A DNA stretch of 64,000 bases from Dermatophilaceae bacterium (GCA_014377705.1 JACMPC010000204.1:1-64000); one strand, 5' to 3'. Positions 50,494 to 60,556 are shown, counted from the first letter of the stretch. Numbers and translations are program-made. Notes: generated by a model not told the origin, from the sequence alone.

Positions 50494-50541
50494 GTCAGTC
50501 ATCGGCAGTCGGTCATCGGCAGTCAGTAATCGGCGGTCAGC
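50494..50541. repeat. About 3.4 copies of a 14-bp tandem repeat GTCAGTCATCGGCA
   Basis: gtcagtcatcggca gtcggtcatcggca gtcagtaatcggcg gtcagc. Confidence 0.85.
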
Positions 50542-53500
50542 TAAACGACGGGGACAATATCACCCGCGGGCTCATGTGGCAGTTCTGGATCATGAGGAAG
50601 CTCGGTCTTGTGAACAAGCTCGGTCGTGTGAGGAAGCCCAGGCGTGTGGAAAGGCTCGGTCTTGTGAGGGGGCTGAGTCTTATGAGGAGGCTGAGTCTTG
50701 TGAGGAGGCTCAGCCGACGCTGCCGCCACGTCGCCGGAGACGGCGGTGGCCTCATCGCCAGAGACCTGCGCGGCGTCCTGCATCTGCTGGGGGTGCATGT
50801 CCGGATCACCTGCCGCATCACCGCTGTGGGCGCCGGCCTGGGCCTGGTTGGCGATGATCTCGAGCTCACCGATAACGGTCGGGTGTCTGTCGACGCACAG
50901 CACGACGAGATCGCCGGGGTTGGCCCGGGCCATGCAGTGGCGCACCGCGGTCAGCTCCTCCAGGACGATCTCCACCTGCCGGCAACGGGCAGTGCCATCG
51001 GCCATCCGGGCTCGCGCCCCCTGCGCCACGAGCTCGGCGGTGGCGCCCGGCGTACGCCCGCGAAGCCGGTCGTCCTCGCGAACAACCAGGACGTCGAAGT
51101 GCTCTGCCGCGATCGCTCCCAGCTCGCGGATATCCTCGTCGCGCCGATCACCCGCGGCGCCGATCATCCCAATCCTCGAGGCCTTCCCCAGGTCGGACTG
51201 GCCGGCACGCTGCGCGGAGTACGACTCGACGAAGTCGCCGAGCATGCGCATGCCGGGTGGGTTGTGGCAGTAGTCGACCACGACCTCGATGTGATTGATG
51301 TCGAGCAGGTTCATCCGGCCGGGGGAGAGGTAGTAGGAGGTCGTGAAGGTCCGCAGACCCTGACGGATGTCGTGCAGGGGCGCGCCGGCGGCGAAAGCGG
51401 CACCCGCCGCAGCCATGGCGTTGGCGACGTTCATCTTGGCCGCGCCGCCGAAGGTCGAGGGCAGCAGGTGGGTCCAGGCAAGCTGCATGCTGCGCCGGCC
51501 GTGCCGGATCACGATCATGTCGCCCTTGTCGGTGGGTTCGAGCACGACGGCGCGGCCTCCCCGGCGGCAGCGCTCGTCGATGAAGTCGCGCACCTTGCTG
51601 CCGGGCGGGAGCATCGAGAACCAGACGACTTCCCCCGAGCAGCGACGGCGCATCGCCCGGACCAGCTCGTCGTCGGCGTTCAGCACCGCGAACCCGTCGC
51701 GAGGAACGGCTTCGACGACAACGGCCTTGACGTCGGCCAGCTGTTCGAGGGTGTGCACCCCGTGCATCCCGAGGTGATCTGGCGACACGTTGGTCACCAC
51801 GGCAACGTCGTTGCGGTCGTATCCCAGGCCCTCACGCAGGATGCCGCCACGGGCAACCTCCATCACCGCGAAGTCGACGCGCGGGTTCTGCAGCACCATC
51901 CGGGCCGACTTGGGACCGGAGGCGTCGGCCTTGATGACGAGGCGCTCGTCGATGACGACCCCGTCGGTGGAGGTCATCCCCACCTTGCGGCCCAGACCCT
52001 TGAAGATGTGGGCGATCATCCGGGCTGTCGTGGTCTTGCCGTTGGTCCCGGTCACCGCGATGATCGGCACCCGTGACGGAGCTCCCGGCGGGAAGAGCAG
52101 GTCGACCACCGGCTTGGCGATGAACTGTGGCTCACCGACCGTCGGGTGGGTGTGCATCCGGAACCCGGGGGCGGCGTTGACCTCGCAGATGGCGCCGCCG
52201 GTCTCACGGACGGGATGAGCGATGTCCGGACAGATGAAGTCGATCCCGGCAACATCCAGGCCGATCATCCGGGCCGCTTCCTCGGCGATCTCCACATTGT
52301 CGGGGTGGGCGTCGAACGTCCGGTCCACCGAGATGCCGCCGGTGGACATGTTGCCGGTCAGGGCCAGCTTGACCATGGTGCCGGCGGCAGGGACGGACTC
52401 AAGCCCGAGCCCATGGGCCGTCAGCAGATCAAGCGCCGCGCCGTCCACGGTGATCTTGGTCAGAACCTTCTCGTGACCAACTCCCCGGCGTGGGTCGGCG
52501 TTGGTCGTCTCCACCAGCTGCGCGACCGTATGTCGTCCGTCCCCGATCACATGAGCGGGCACCCGCTCGGCGATGGCCGCCATCTTGCCTCCGACGATGA
52601 GGCACCGGTAGTCGCGTCCGATCAGCAGCGACTCCACCACGCAGACCCCCCGTCGCGACTCGGGCTCGGCCACCAGCCAGGCGGCACTCACCGCCTCGGC
52701 ATCCGGCAGGTTCAGGCAGACGCCCCTGCCGTGGTTGCCGTCCAGGGGCTTGACCACGCACGGATAGCCGATCCGGTCCGCCGCCGCCACCGCAGCCTCG
52801 ACACTGCGTACCGGCTCGCTACGGGGGACCGGCAGGCCGGCAGAGGCCAGCAACTTGGCGGTCAGGTCCTTGTCGCCGGCGATGTCGACGGCCAGCGCGC
52901 CGGTCCTGGACGTCATGGTGGCGCGGATCCGCTGGGCGTGGACGCCCTGGCCCAGCTGGATCAGCGAGTGCTCGTTGAGGCGAATCCACGGGATGTCACG
53001 CGAGACCGCCTCCTCCAGGATGGCTGAGGTCGACGGGCCGAACGCGATCCTCTGGGCGCTGGTCAGGAAAGCCTCCAGCTCGGTCTGGAAGCCGAACCCC
53101 GGCTCCGGCCGGACCAGGTGGTTGACCAGCCTGACGGCCAGCTGCCCGGCCGCCAGACCCACCCGCTCGTCAACGTAGCCGTAGATGACGTTGTAGACCC
53201 CCGGCTTGCCCCTGACCTGACGGGTCTTGCCCCGGCTCAGCTCATGGCCTGCCTCCTTCTGCACCTGCAGCGCGACATGCTCGGCCACGTGCCCCATCCA
53301 GGTGCCCTCGCGCAGTCGCTGCACGAAGCCGCCGGCGACTCCGCGGGAGCAGGTGTGTTCGGACAGCCCCGGCAGGAGCCTGAGGAGCTCGTCGGTGAAG
53401 CCATCGACGGCGTTCGTCGGGTGGTCCTCGAGGCTGCCCAGGTCGACGACCAGATGGATGGCCGGCTCGTAGGACCAGATGTTCGGCCCGCGATAGACGC

Positions 53501-53576
53501 GGGACCAGACGATGGTCAGGTCCGGCGCGGGGGCGCCTGTGTCGGCATGGTCTGTTTCGGGGCGTTCTGTCGAGAT
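50541..53576 (-). CDS. cphA: Cyanophycin synthetase (apparent ATC start; the ORF track begins at an internal GTG, 53324)
   Basis: ATP-grasp GYPCVVKPLDGNHGRGVCLNL; Mur ligase IIAVTGTNGKTTTARMIAHIF; upstream in-frame sequence VYRGPNIWSYEPAIHLVVDLGSLEDHPTNAVDGFTDELLRLLPGLSEHTCSRGVAGGF matches the CphA N-terminus. Confidence 0.92.
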   Translation of the reverse strand: MSTERPETDHADTGAPAPDLTIVWSRVYRGPNIWSYEPAIHLVVDLGSLEDHPTNAVDGFTDELLRLLPGLSEHTCSRGVAGGFVQRLREGTWMGHVAEHVALQVQKEAGHELSRGKTRQVRGKPGVYNVIYGYVDERVGLAAGQLAVRLVNHLVRPEPGFGFQTELEAFLTSAQRIAFGPSTSAILEEAVSRDIPWIRLNEHSLIQLGQGVHAQRIRATMTSRTGALAVDIAGDKDLTAKLLASAGLPVPRSEPVRSVEAAVAAADRIGYPCVVKPLDGNHGRGVCLNLPDAEAVSAAWLVAEPESRRGVCVVESLLIGRDYRCLIVGGKMAAIAERVPAHVIGDGRHTVAQLVETTNADPRRGVGHEKVLTKITVDGAALDLLTAHGLGLESVPAAGTMVKLALTGNMSTGGISVDRTFDAHPDNVEIAEEAARMIGLDVAGIDFICPDIAHPVRETGGAICEVNAAPGFRMHTHPTVGEPQFIAKPVVDLLFPPGAPSRVPIIAVTGTNGKTTTARMIAHIFKGLGRKVGMTSTDGVVIDERLVIKADASGPKSARMVLQNPRVDFAVMEVARGGILREGLGYDRNDVAVVTNVSPDHLGMHGVHTLEQLADVKAVVVEAVPRDGFAVLNADDELVRAMRRRCSGEVVWFSMLPPGSKVRDFIDERCRRGGRAVVLEPTDKGDMIVIRHGRRSMQLAWTHLLPSTFGGAAKMNVANAMAAAGAAFAAGAPLHDIRQGLRTFTTSYYLSPGRMNLLDINHIEVVVDYCHNPPGMRMLGDFVESYSAQRAGQSDLGKASRIGMIGAAGDRRDEDIRELGAIAAEHFDVLVVREDDRLRGRTPGATAELVAQGARARMADGTARCRQVEIVLEELTAVRHCMARANPGDLVVLCVDRHPTVIGELEIIANQAQAGAHSGDAAGDPDMHPQQMQDAAQVSGDEATAVSGDVAAASAEPPHKTQPPHKTQPPHKTEPFHTPGLPHTTELVHKTELPHDPELPHEPAGDIVPVV
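50565..50708 (-). repeat. Eight 18-bp repeats encoding the C-terminal xPHKTx hexapeptides of CphA
   Basis: PPHKTQ PPHKTQ PPHKTE PFHTPG LPHTTE LVHKTE LPHDPE LPHEPA. Confidence 0.92.
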
Positions 53577-53637
53577 GGGAGCTCCTCAGTTCGTACGCCG
53601 TGGTTCGGCAACGGGCTGCCAGCCGGCGCGACCAGAG

Positions 53638-54495
53638 TCAATCTGGGGCTTTGGCGGAGGCCCTGACGGTGACGTCAGGGTGCTTCTCGACGAACCCGAT
53701 CAACTGTGCCGTGTGTAGGTCGAACGTAGCGCCGCCGGGAAGTGAGTGAACCACCGCACCGGAAATCAGCAGGGGAGCGTGCCTGCGGGCCTCGGGAACA
53801 TCGCTGACCGCCGCCCGGGCATCGACGACGAAGACCGCTCCCGAACCCACCACCATGAGCCTGCGCCCGTCGCGGACCTCGGCGGCGGTGTCCTCGTCGA
53901 TGCCCACGCCGAGCAGGTCCGGGGAGCCGGCCACCAATGACATCAGCCGGCCGTACCGGGCCCGCTGGTCAAAGTGCTGGTCGATGATGACCCCCGGAAG
54001 CAGGCCCAGCCCGGAGGTCAGCTGGCTGCTGCGCTGCCGGGGGGTCACCCCGTCCGCACCGAGGGAGATCATGAAGCTGCTCATGATGGAGGCGCCCGCT
54101 GACGTGCCGGCCACGACCGCGCCGCGTTCGTGCGCCCGCGAGATGGCGGCCGCCAGCGGGGTGCCGACGAACAGCTGGCTGAGCTTCAGCTGGTTGCCGC
54201 CGGTCATGAAGACGCCGGTCGCGTTGTCCATCTCGCCCACCAGCGCGCTGTCGGCGGCAGCCTGACGAGAGCGCGGGTTGACGACGACGACCTGCGGCGC
54301 CCCGAGCCGGCCGAAGGCGACGTTGTAGGTCTCGACGGCCTCATCCGGGAAGGCGGACGCGCTGGGGATGACCACGATGCGGGCCTTGCGCCCGCCGGCA
54401 AGACGCACGAAGCGGCGAAGGACCGTCGCCCTGCCCACCTTGTCCTCGGCGCCGCCGATGATGAGCAGGCACGTGTGAGCTGTTCTGACCATCAC
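53638..54495 (-). CDS. cphB: Cyanophycinase
   Basis: LLIIGGAEDK, FMTGGNQLKLSQ, VVAGTSAGASIMSSFMI, GLGLLPGVIIDQHFDQRARYGRL. Confidence 0.94.
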   Translation of the reverse strand: MMVRTAHTCLLIIGGAEDKVGRATVLRRFVRLAGGRKARIVVIPSASAFPDEAVETYNVAFGRLGAPQVVVVNPRSRQAAADSALVGEMDNATGVFMTGGNQLKLSQLFVGTPLAAAISRAHERGAVVAGTSAGASIMSSFMISLGADGVTPRQRSSQLTSGLGLLPGVIIDQHFDQRARYGRLMSLVAGSPDLLGVGIDEDTAAEVRDGRRLMVVGSGAVFVVDARAAVSDVPEARRHAPLLISGAVVHSLPGGATFDLHTAQLIGFVEKHPDVTVRASAKAPD

Positions 54496-54565
54496 GACAG
54501 CCTAATTACCGAGGACGGCCTCTTGTCGGACGGTCTGGCGTCAGGCGGGCTCGGTGTCCGCCGGC

Positions 54566-55789
54566 TCAGCGGGGCGGCAGGTGTGGGGCGGGGGTCGGCG
54601 TGCCGTCAGCCTCGTCGGCGTCCTCGATCTCCTCGCGGGTGATCCCGAGCAGATAGAGGACGGCATCCAGGTAGGGGACACTGACGGCCGCATCAGCCTG
54701 CTCACGCACGATCGGCTTGGCGTTGAACGCGATCCCGAGCCCGGCGGCGGCCAGCATGTCCAGGTCGTTGGCCCCGTCGCCGATCGCCACGGTGCGCGAC
54801 ATCGGCACGTGCTCGGCAGCGGCGAACCGGCGCAGCGCCGCGGCCTTGCCCTGGCGGTCGACGATCTCGCCGACCAGGTCCCCGGTGAGGAAGCCATCCC
54901 TGATGTCGAGCCGGTTGGCGTGCGCGTGGTCGATCCCCAGGTCCGCCGCGAGCGGTCCGACGACCTCGATGAAACCGCCGGAGACGACGGCGACAGTGAA
55001 GCCGAGACGCTTCAGGGTGCGGACCAGGGTCCGGGCGCCTGCCGTCAGCCGGATGCCGTCCCGGACCTCGTCAAGGGCGCTCCCGGGAAGCCCGGCGAGC
55101 AGCGCCACCCGGGCCCGCAGGCTCTCCGCGAAGTCGAGGTCGCCGTTCATGGCGGCCGCGGTCACCGCAGCGACCTCGGCCTCCTTGCCGGCGCGGGCGG
55201 CCAGCAGGTCGATCACCTCATCCTGGATCAGCGTGGAGTCCACGTCCATCACGATCAGCCGCTGCCCACGGCGGGCCAGGCCGGCGGGGGACACCGCGAT
55301 GTCGACGCCGCTCGCTGCCGCCTCGAGCGAGAGCTCCAGGCGCAGGGCGGTGATGTCGGCCCCGGAGATGTCGAGCTCCACGGTGGTGACCGGATATCGG
55401 GACAGCCGCCGGATCCGGTCGATGTTGGCTCCGTGCGCCGCGATGCGGGCGCTGATCGCGGCGACGGCGCTGGCCTGCAGCGGCGCCCCGATCACGACCA
55501 CGGCGGCGCGGCCACCGCGGCGGGCCGGGTTGTCGCCCCGGCCGGACTCGACAGTGACGTGCATCCCGAGCGAGGAGCCAACATTCACGACGACCTCGCG
55601 CAGGCGCTCGTCCCTGGTCCCTGCCGAGAGCAGCAGGGCGAGGGTCAGATGCCCGCGCACGACGACCTGCTCGAGGTCCAGGACCTCGGCGCCGACCTCG
55701 GCGATGGCGTCGAAGAGCGAGCTGGTGACGCCGGGGCGGTCGTCGCCCGAGACGGTGACCAGCAGGGTGTGGGTTACGGGATCAGGCAC
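54566..55789 (-). CDS. serB: Phosphoserine phosphatase with N-terminal ACT domain
   Basis: LIVMDVDSTLIQDEVIDLLA, VAVVSGGFIEVVGPLA, AIGDGANDLDMLAAAGLGIAFNAKP. Confidence 0.94.
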   Translation of the reverse strand: MPDPVTHTLLVTVSGDDRPGVTSSLFDAIAEVGAEVLDLEQVVVRGHLTLALLLSAGTRDERLREVVVNVGSSLGMHVTVESGRGDNPARRGGRAAVVVIGAPLQASAVAAISARIAAHGANIDRIRRLSRYPVTTVELDISGADITALRLELSLEAAASGVDIAVSPAGLARRGQRLIVMDVDSTLIQDEVIDLLAARAGKEAEVAAVTAAAMNGDLDFAESLRARVALLAGLPGSALDEVRDGIRLTAGARTLVRTLKRLGFTVAVVSGGFIEVVGPLAADLGIDHAHANRLDIRDGFLTGDLVGEIVDRQGKAAALRRFAAAEHVPMSRTVAIGDGANDLDMLAAAGLGIAFNAKPIVREQADAAVSVPYLDAVLYLLGITREEIEDADEADGTPTPAPHLPPR

Positions 55790-55809
55790 CGGGCAAGGCT
55801 AACGCCGCG

Positions 55810-56688
55810 TCACCCCCGGCGGTGTTCGTCCCGCCAGGCGAGCAGGTCCCGCAGCGGCGCGAGGTCGTAGGCCGGGCCACCCAGCCCGACCGTGAACAGC
55901 CGGGTGCCCACGGCATACAGGGAATCGGCGTTGCCATCCGGGTCCGTGGGCGACACACCGGCGGAGCGCTCGATCTCCAGCGGGTCCCGGCCTGCCTTGG
56001 CGCACCACTGGTCGAGCACCCGGTGCTTGTGGGCGACCGTCTCGGCATCGCCGAAACCGTGCCAGATGTCGGCGTGCTCGGCCACGATCCGCAGGGTCTT
56101 GCGCTCGCCGCCCCCGCCGATCAGCACGGGGATGGGGCGCGTGGGCGGGGGGATCAGCCGCGCCAGGCGGTTTGTGATCAGGGGCAGGTCGCGGTCGAGG
56201 GCGTCGAGGCGCCCGCCCGGCGTGCCGAACTCGTAGCCATACTCGTCGTAGTCCTTCTCGAACCAGCCAGACCCGATGCCCAGGATCAGCCGGCCCTCGC
56301 TGATGTGGTCGACGGTGCGAGCCATATCGGCGAGCAGCTGCGGGTTGCGGTAGGAGTTGCAGGTGACCAGGGCGCCGATCTCGACCCGCTCGGTCGCCTC
56401 CGCGAAGGCCCCCAGCATCGTCCAGCACTCGAAGTGCAGGCCCTCGGGCTCGCCATACAAGGGATAGAAATGGTCCCAGTTGAACAGGACGTCCGCGCCC
56501 AGCTCCTCGGCCTGCGCGCAGGCGCGCCGGATCTCCCGGTAGCTCGCGTGCTGCTGTTGCAGCTGCACTCCCACTCGGGCCGGGCGGGGGTCGTGCGCGC
56601 TCTGCGGTGCGGCCTGGGCTGCGGTCTGGGCTGCGGTCTGGGCGGTGGTCTCTGCGGTGGTCTGGGTCGCGGCTTCGGACGTGCTCAT
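55810..56688 (-). CDS. LLM class F420-dependent oxidoreductase
   Basis: [60 protein letters not shown]. Confidence 0.9.
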   Translation of the reverse strand: MSTSEAATQTTAETTAQTAAQTAAQAAPQSAHDPRPARVGVQLQQQHASYREIRRACAQAEELGADVLFNWDHFYPLYGEPEGLHFECWTMLGAFAEATERVEIGALVTCNSYRNPQLLADMARTVDHISEGRLILGIGSGWFEKDYDEYGYEFGTPGGRLDALDRDLPLITNRLARLIPPPTRPIPVLIGGGGERKTLRIVAEHADIWHGFGDAETVAHKHRVLDQWCAKAGRDPLEIERSAGVSPTDPDGNADSLYAVGTRLFTVGLGGPAYDLAPLRDLLAWRDEHRRG

Positions 56689-57935
56689 GGGCGGACCTTC
56701 TGGCCCTTGCCGATCACGGTGATACCGGAGTCGGTCACGGTGAAGCCGCGGTCCAGGTCGTGCTCGCGGTCCATGCCGATACTGACGTTGGGGGGCACCA
56801 CGACGTTCTTGTCGATGATCGCCCGGTGGATCGTGGCGTGGCGGCCGACCTCGACGAAGTCGAGCAGCACGCTGTCGGTGATCGACGCATAGCTGTGCAC
56901 CTGGACACCCGGGGAGAGCACCGAGTGGGCCACGTGACCCCCGCTGATCACGACGCCGGGCGAGACCGCGGAGTCGAGCGCCAGGCCGACCCGGCCCGCC
57001 GAGTCGAAGACGAACTTGGCCGGCGGGTAGTTGCCGTGGTCGGTGTAGATCGGCCATTCGTAGTTGTAGAGGTTGAACACCGGGTGGACGGCGATGAGAT
57101 CCATCTGGGCGTCGTAGTAGGAGTCGATCGTGCCGACGTCACGCCAGTACCCGTGGTCGCGATCGGTGGAGCCGGGGATCGGGTTGTCCTTGACGTCGTA
57201 GACGTTGGCCTCGCCCCGGCGGACGAAGTCGGGGACGATGTCCCCGCCCATGTCCCGTTTGCTCCCCTCGCGTTCCGCATCGCGGGTGACGGCGTCGATG
57301 AGGACATCGGCGGTGAACACGTAGATACCCATCGAGGCAAGGATCTCGCCGGGGGAGTCCGGAAGGCCCTTTGCATCCTTGGGCTTCTCCAGGAAGGCCC
57401 GGATCCGGTTGCTGCTGGCGGCCACCTGGATGATCCCGAACTGGTCGGCCAGCTCGATGGGCTGGCGGATCGCCGCCACCGTCACGCCGGCGCCACTGGC
57501 GATGTGTTCGGCGATCATGTGGCTGAAGTCCATCCGGTAGACGTGGTCCGCGCCGACCACGACGACGATGTCGGGCTTCTCGTCGTACACGAGGTTCAGG
57601 CTCTGGTAGATCGCGTCGGCACTGCCCCGGAACCAGCTCTTGTCGATGCGCTGCTGGGCCGGCACCGGCGTCACGTAGTTACCGAGCATCGTCGACATCC
57701 GCCAGGTCTTGCTGATGTGACGGTCCAGGCTGTGCGACTTGTACTGGGTCAGCACGACGACCTTGGTGCAGCCCGAGTTCACCACGTTGCTTAGCGCGAA
57801 GTCGATCAACCGGTAGATCCCGCCGAAGGGCACCGCGGGTTTGGCCCGGTCGGCCGTCAGCGGCATCAGCCGCTTGCCTTCCCCGCCTGCGAGAACGATT
57901 GCCAGAACCTTCGGGGACCCAGTGCGCATTGCCAT
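56685..57935 (-). CDS. glgC: Glucose-1-phosphate adenylyltransferase
   Basis: [57 protein letters not shown]. Confidence 0.95.
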   Translation of the reverse strand: MAMRTGSPKVLAIVLAGGEGKRLMPLTADRAKPAVPFGGIYRLIDFALSNVVNSGCTKVVVLTQYKSHSLDRHISKTWRMSTMLGNYVTPVPAQQRIDKSWFRGSADAIYQSLNLVYDEKPDIVVVVGADHVYRMDFSHMIAEHIASGAGVTVAAIRQPIELADQFGIIQVAASSNRIRAFLEKPKDAKGLPDSPGEILASMGIYVFTADVLIDAVTRDAEREGSKRDMGGDIVPDFVRRGEANVYDVKDNPIPGSTDRDHGYWRDVGTIDSYYDAQMDLIAVHPVFNLYNYEWPIYTDHGNYPPAKFVFDSAGRVGLALDSAVSPGVVISGGHVAHSVLSPGVQVHSYASITDSVLLDFVEVGRHATIHRAIIDKNVVVPPNVSIGMDREHDLDRGFTVTDSGITVIGKGQKVRP

Positions 57936-57999
57936 GAGGCAGACCCTAACCCGGGACACTCTCGCGCGGGACCCCCCCTACGGGACTACCGTTCACCAG

Positions 58000-59199
58000 A
58001 TGAGAGTCGACATTCTGAGCAAGGAGTACCCGCCGCTGGTCTACGGTGGCGCCGGGGTCCACGTCGCCGAGCTGGTGCGCGCGTTGCGAGGCAGGGGTGA
58101 CATCGATGCCCGGGTCCGCTGTTTCGGCGGACCGCGCGACGAGGCAGGCACGACAGGGTATGCCGACCTGCCGCAGCTCGCGTGCGCGAACGCGGCCATC
58201 TCGACCCTGGGCGTCGACCTGGCCATGGTCGACGACTGTGTGGGCGCGGACCTGGTTCACTCGCACACCTGGTACGCCAACATGGCCGGTCACCTGGCGT
58301 CCCTGCTGGCCGGCGTGCCCCACGTGGTGTCCGCGCACAGCCTGGAGCCGATGCGCCCCTGGAAGGCCGAGCAGCTCGGTGGCGGCTTCGCGGTGTCCTC
58401 CTGGGCCGAGCGGACGGCCTACCAGGCGGCCGCGGCGGTCATCGCGGTGAGCGCGGGGATGCGTGCGGATGTGCTGAACAGCTATCCGACCATCGACCCG
58501 GCCAACGTCCACGTGGTCCACAACGGCATCGACTCCCAGCTCTGGCAGCCGGATTCGAGCGCCAAGGCGATGGAGGTGCTGCACCGGCACGGGGTGGACC
58601 CGCAGAGGCCCTCCGTCGTCTTCGTGGGCCGGATCACCCGCCAGAAGGGGCTGCCCTACCTGTTGCGCGCGGCTGCCGAGCTGCCGCCAGAGGTCCAGCT
58701 CGTCCTGTGTGCGGGTGCTCCGGACACACCCCAGCTGCTGGCCGAGGTGGAGGCGCTGATCGCCGGCCTGCGCCAGACTCGCGCGGGCCTGGTGTGGATC
58801 ACCGAGATGCTGCCGAGGGACGAGGTGATCGCCCTGCTCAGCGCCGCGACGGTTTTCGCGTGCCCGTCGGTGTACGAGCCGCTCGGCATCGTCAACCTCG
58901 AGGCGATGGCGTGTGAGCTCGCGGTGGTGGCCACGGCGACCGGCGGGATCCCGGAGGTGGTCGTGGACGGTGAGACCGGCTGGCTCGTGCCGATCGAGCA
59001 GGTGACTGACGGGAGCGGGGCACCGGTGGACCCTGATCGTTTCGTCGCCGATCTCGCCGGCGCCCTGAACGAGGCTGTCAGCGACCCGCAGCGAGCGCGT
59101 CGACTCGGTGAGGCAGGGCGCCGGCGCGCGGTGGAGAGCTTCTCATGGTCGTCGATCGGCGACCAGACCCTGGTGGTCTACGAGTCCGTGCTGCGTTGA
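58000..59199 (+). CDS. glgA: Glycogen synthase (actinobacterial GlgA/GlgM type)
   Basis: MRVDILSKEYPPLVYGGAGVHVAELVRALR, FVGRITRQKGLPYLLRAA, VYEPLGIVNLEAMACELAVVATATGGIPEVV. Confidence 0.93.
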   Translation: MRVDILSKEYPPLVYGGAGVHVAELVRALRGRGDIDARVRCFGGPRDEAGTTGYADLPQLACANAAISTLGVDLAMVDDCVGADLVHSHTWYANMAGHLASLLAGVPHVVSAHSLEPMRPWKAEQLGGGFAVSSWAERTAYQAAAAVIAVSAGMRADVLNSYPTIDPANVHVVHNGIDSQLWQPDSSAKAMEVLHRHGVDPQRPSVVFVGRITRQKGLPYLLRAAAELPPEVQLVLCAGAPDTPQLLAEVEALIAGLRQTRAGLVWITEMLPRDEVIALLSAATVFACPSVYEPLGIVNLEAMACELAVVATATGGIPEVVVDGETGWLVPIEQVTDGSGAPVDPDRFVADLAGALNEAVSDPQRARRLGEAGRRRAVESFSWSSIGDQTLVVYESVLR

Positions 59200-59220
59200 C
59201 CAGCGACCGACCTGCTGTGG

Positions 59221-60259
59221 TCAGCCCGCAGTCGCAACGCCGGGGCGGGGCGATCCCGCCATGGCGCTACTTCCCCACAGTCCGACACCTGCCCGCAGCA
59301 GCTGTTCCATCGCGGGCGCCGGCAGCGGCCGGCTGAAGTAGTAGCCCTGCGTCTGGTCGCGCTTGTGACGTCGCAGGAACGCCAGCTGGGACGCCGTCTC
59401 AACGCCTTCGGCGATGACCTCCAGGTTGAGGCTGTGACCCATTCGGATGATCGCCAGGGCGATGGCGGCGTCATCCGCGCTGCGGGTGATCTCCTGGGTG
59501 AAGCTGTAGTCGATCTTGAGCGCCCTGGGGCATTATCAGGACGACCGCGAACTGGTCTCCCCCGAGTCGTCCGACGGCGTCGCGGACGCGCACGCACCGG
59601 ATCAACCCGTGGCCGGGTCCGCCTTCAGCACTTCCACCACCTGCTGCCCGCTCAGACCGGGCATCATGTCGTCCAGCAGGATCAGGTCCGGCGGGTCGTC
59701 TGCGATAGAGGCCGGCGCTGCGCTGCCGCAGTCGGCAGTGCGGGTGACATAGCCCTTCGGCTCTAGCAGCGCCTCGAGGAGCCGGCGGTTCGGACCGTCG
59801 TCGTCGACGACGAGGACGGTCTCCGGGATTGCGGGAGCGGGCGACCCCCTTCGGTGGCAACGGTGGCTTCGGTGCCCTCGGTGGTGGACGGCGCGGCTCT
59901 TGCAGGAGCTCTTCCATCACCGTGTAGAGCTCGTCGTACCGCAGCGGCTTGACGATATAGGCGTCGCTGCCGGCCTCCTGACCCCGTTCCAGATCGGACT
60001 TCAGCGACAGAGCGCTCAGGGTGATGATGGGCTTGGATGCCGTGGCAGGGTCTTCTTTCAAAATGGCGGTGGCGGCATTGCCGTCGATCCCCGGCAGCTG
60101 AATGTCCATGAGGATCAGGTCAGGGTGCTCGCTCCGCGCGATCTCTAGCCCCGCCTCCGCGTCTACGGCGCGCAGCACGCTGTGACCGGCGCTGCGCAGC
60201 AGCAGCGTTGTCAGCTTCATGTTCGCCGGGTTGTCCTCGACGACAGGTACTTTCGCCAT
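59221..60259 (-). pseudogene. Collapsed REC-REC-GGDEF-EAL signalling protein (internal deletions and frameshifts)
   Basis: Intact REC (VVEDNPANMKLTTLLLRSAGH...LILMDIQLPGIDG...), second REC in another frame (TVLVVDDDGPNRRLLEALLEPKGY...LILLDDMMPGLSG), GGDEF piece RVRDAVGRLGGDQFAVVL, EAL C-terminus LKIDYSFTQEITRSADDAAIALAIIRMGHSLNLEVIAEGVETASQLAFLRRHKRDQTQGYYFSRPL. Confidence 0.85.
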
Positions 60260-60556
60260 CTTCTGTTCCTTCTGGCGTCGGGGCACCTGGGCGGCGCAAG
60301 GACGACTTCGCACCTGTTTGTCCCCTGCTCATCAACTCGACCAGGGTGCGAACGGCACGACACCATTCCGGCCAGGCGTTGGAGCGCACGGCCAGCAGCG
60401 GCTTCGCTGGCCCAGCCTGGAACGCCTACCTAGCCCCTTCGCAGTACGGCGACGCACCCCGCAGTGTGGGTGGTTTGACCCAAGACGGGGGCGGTGTGGT
60501 GCCACGTCGCGGGCTGTCGCTCCCAAAACCGGCGGCGGCGGGGGAGCAAATGTCGG

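Noticed and set aside
50541-50730. Repeat array near cphA considered as a CRISPR
   Set aside because: Units are 18 bp and contiguous without spacers, and they are in frame within the cphA coding sequence.
50190-52076. 628-aa plus-strand ORF overlapping cphA
   Set aside because: The N-terminal part is out of frame with the HNH-like reading and the remainder is antisense to cphA.
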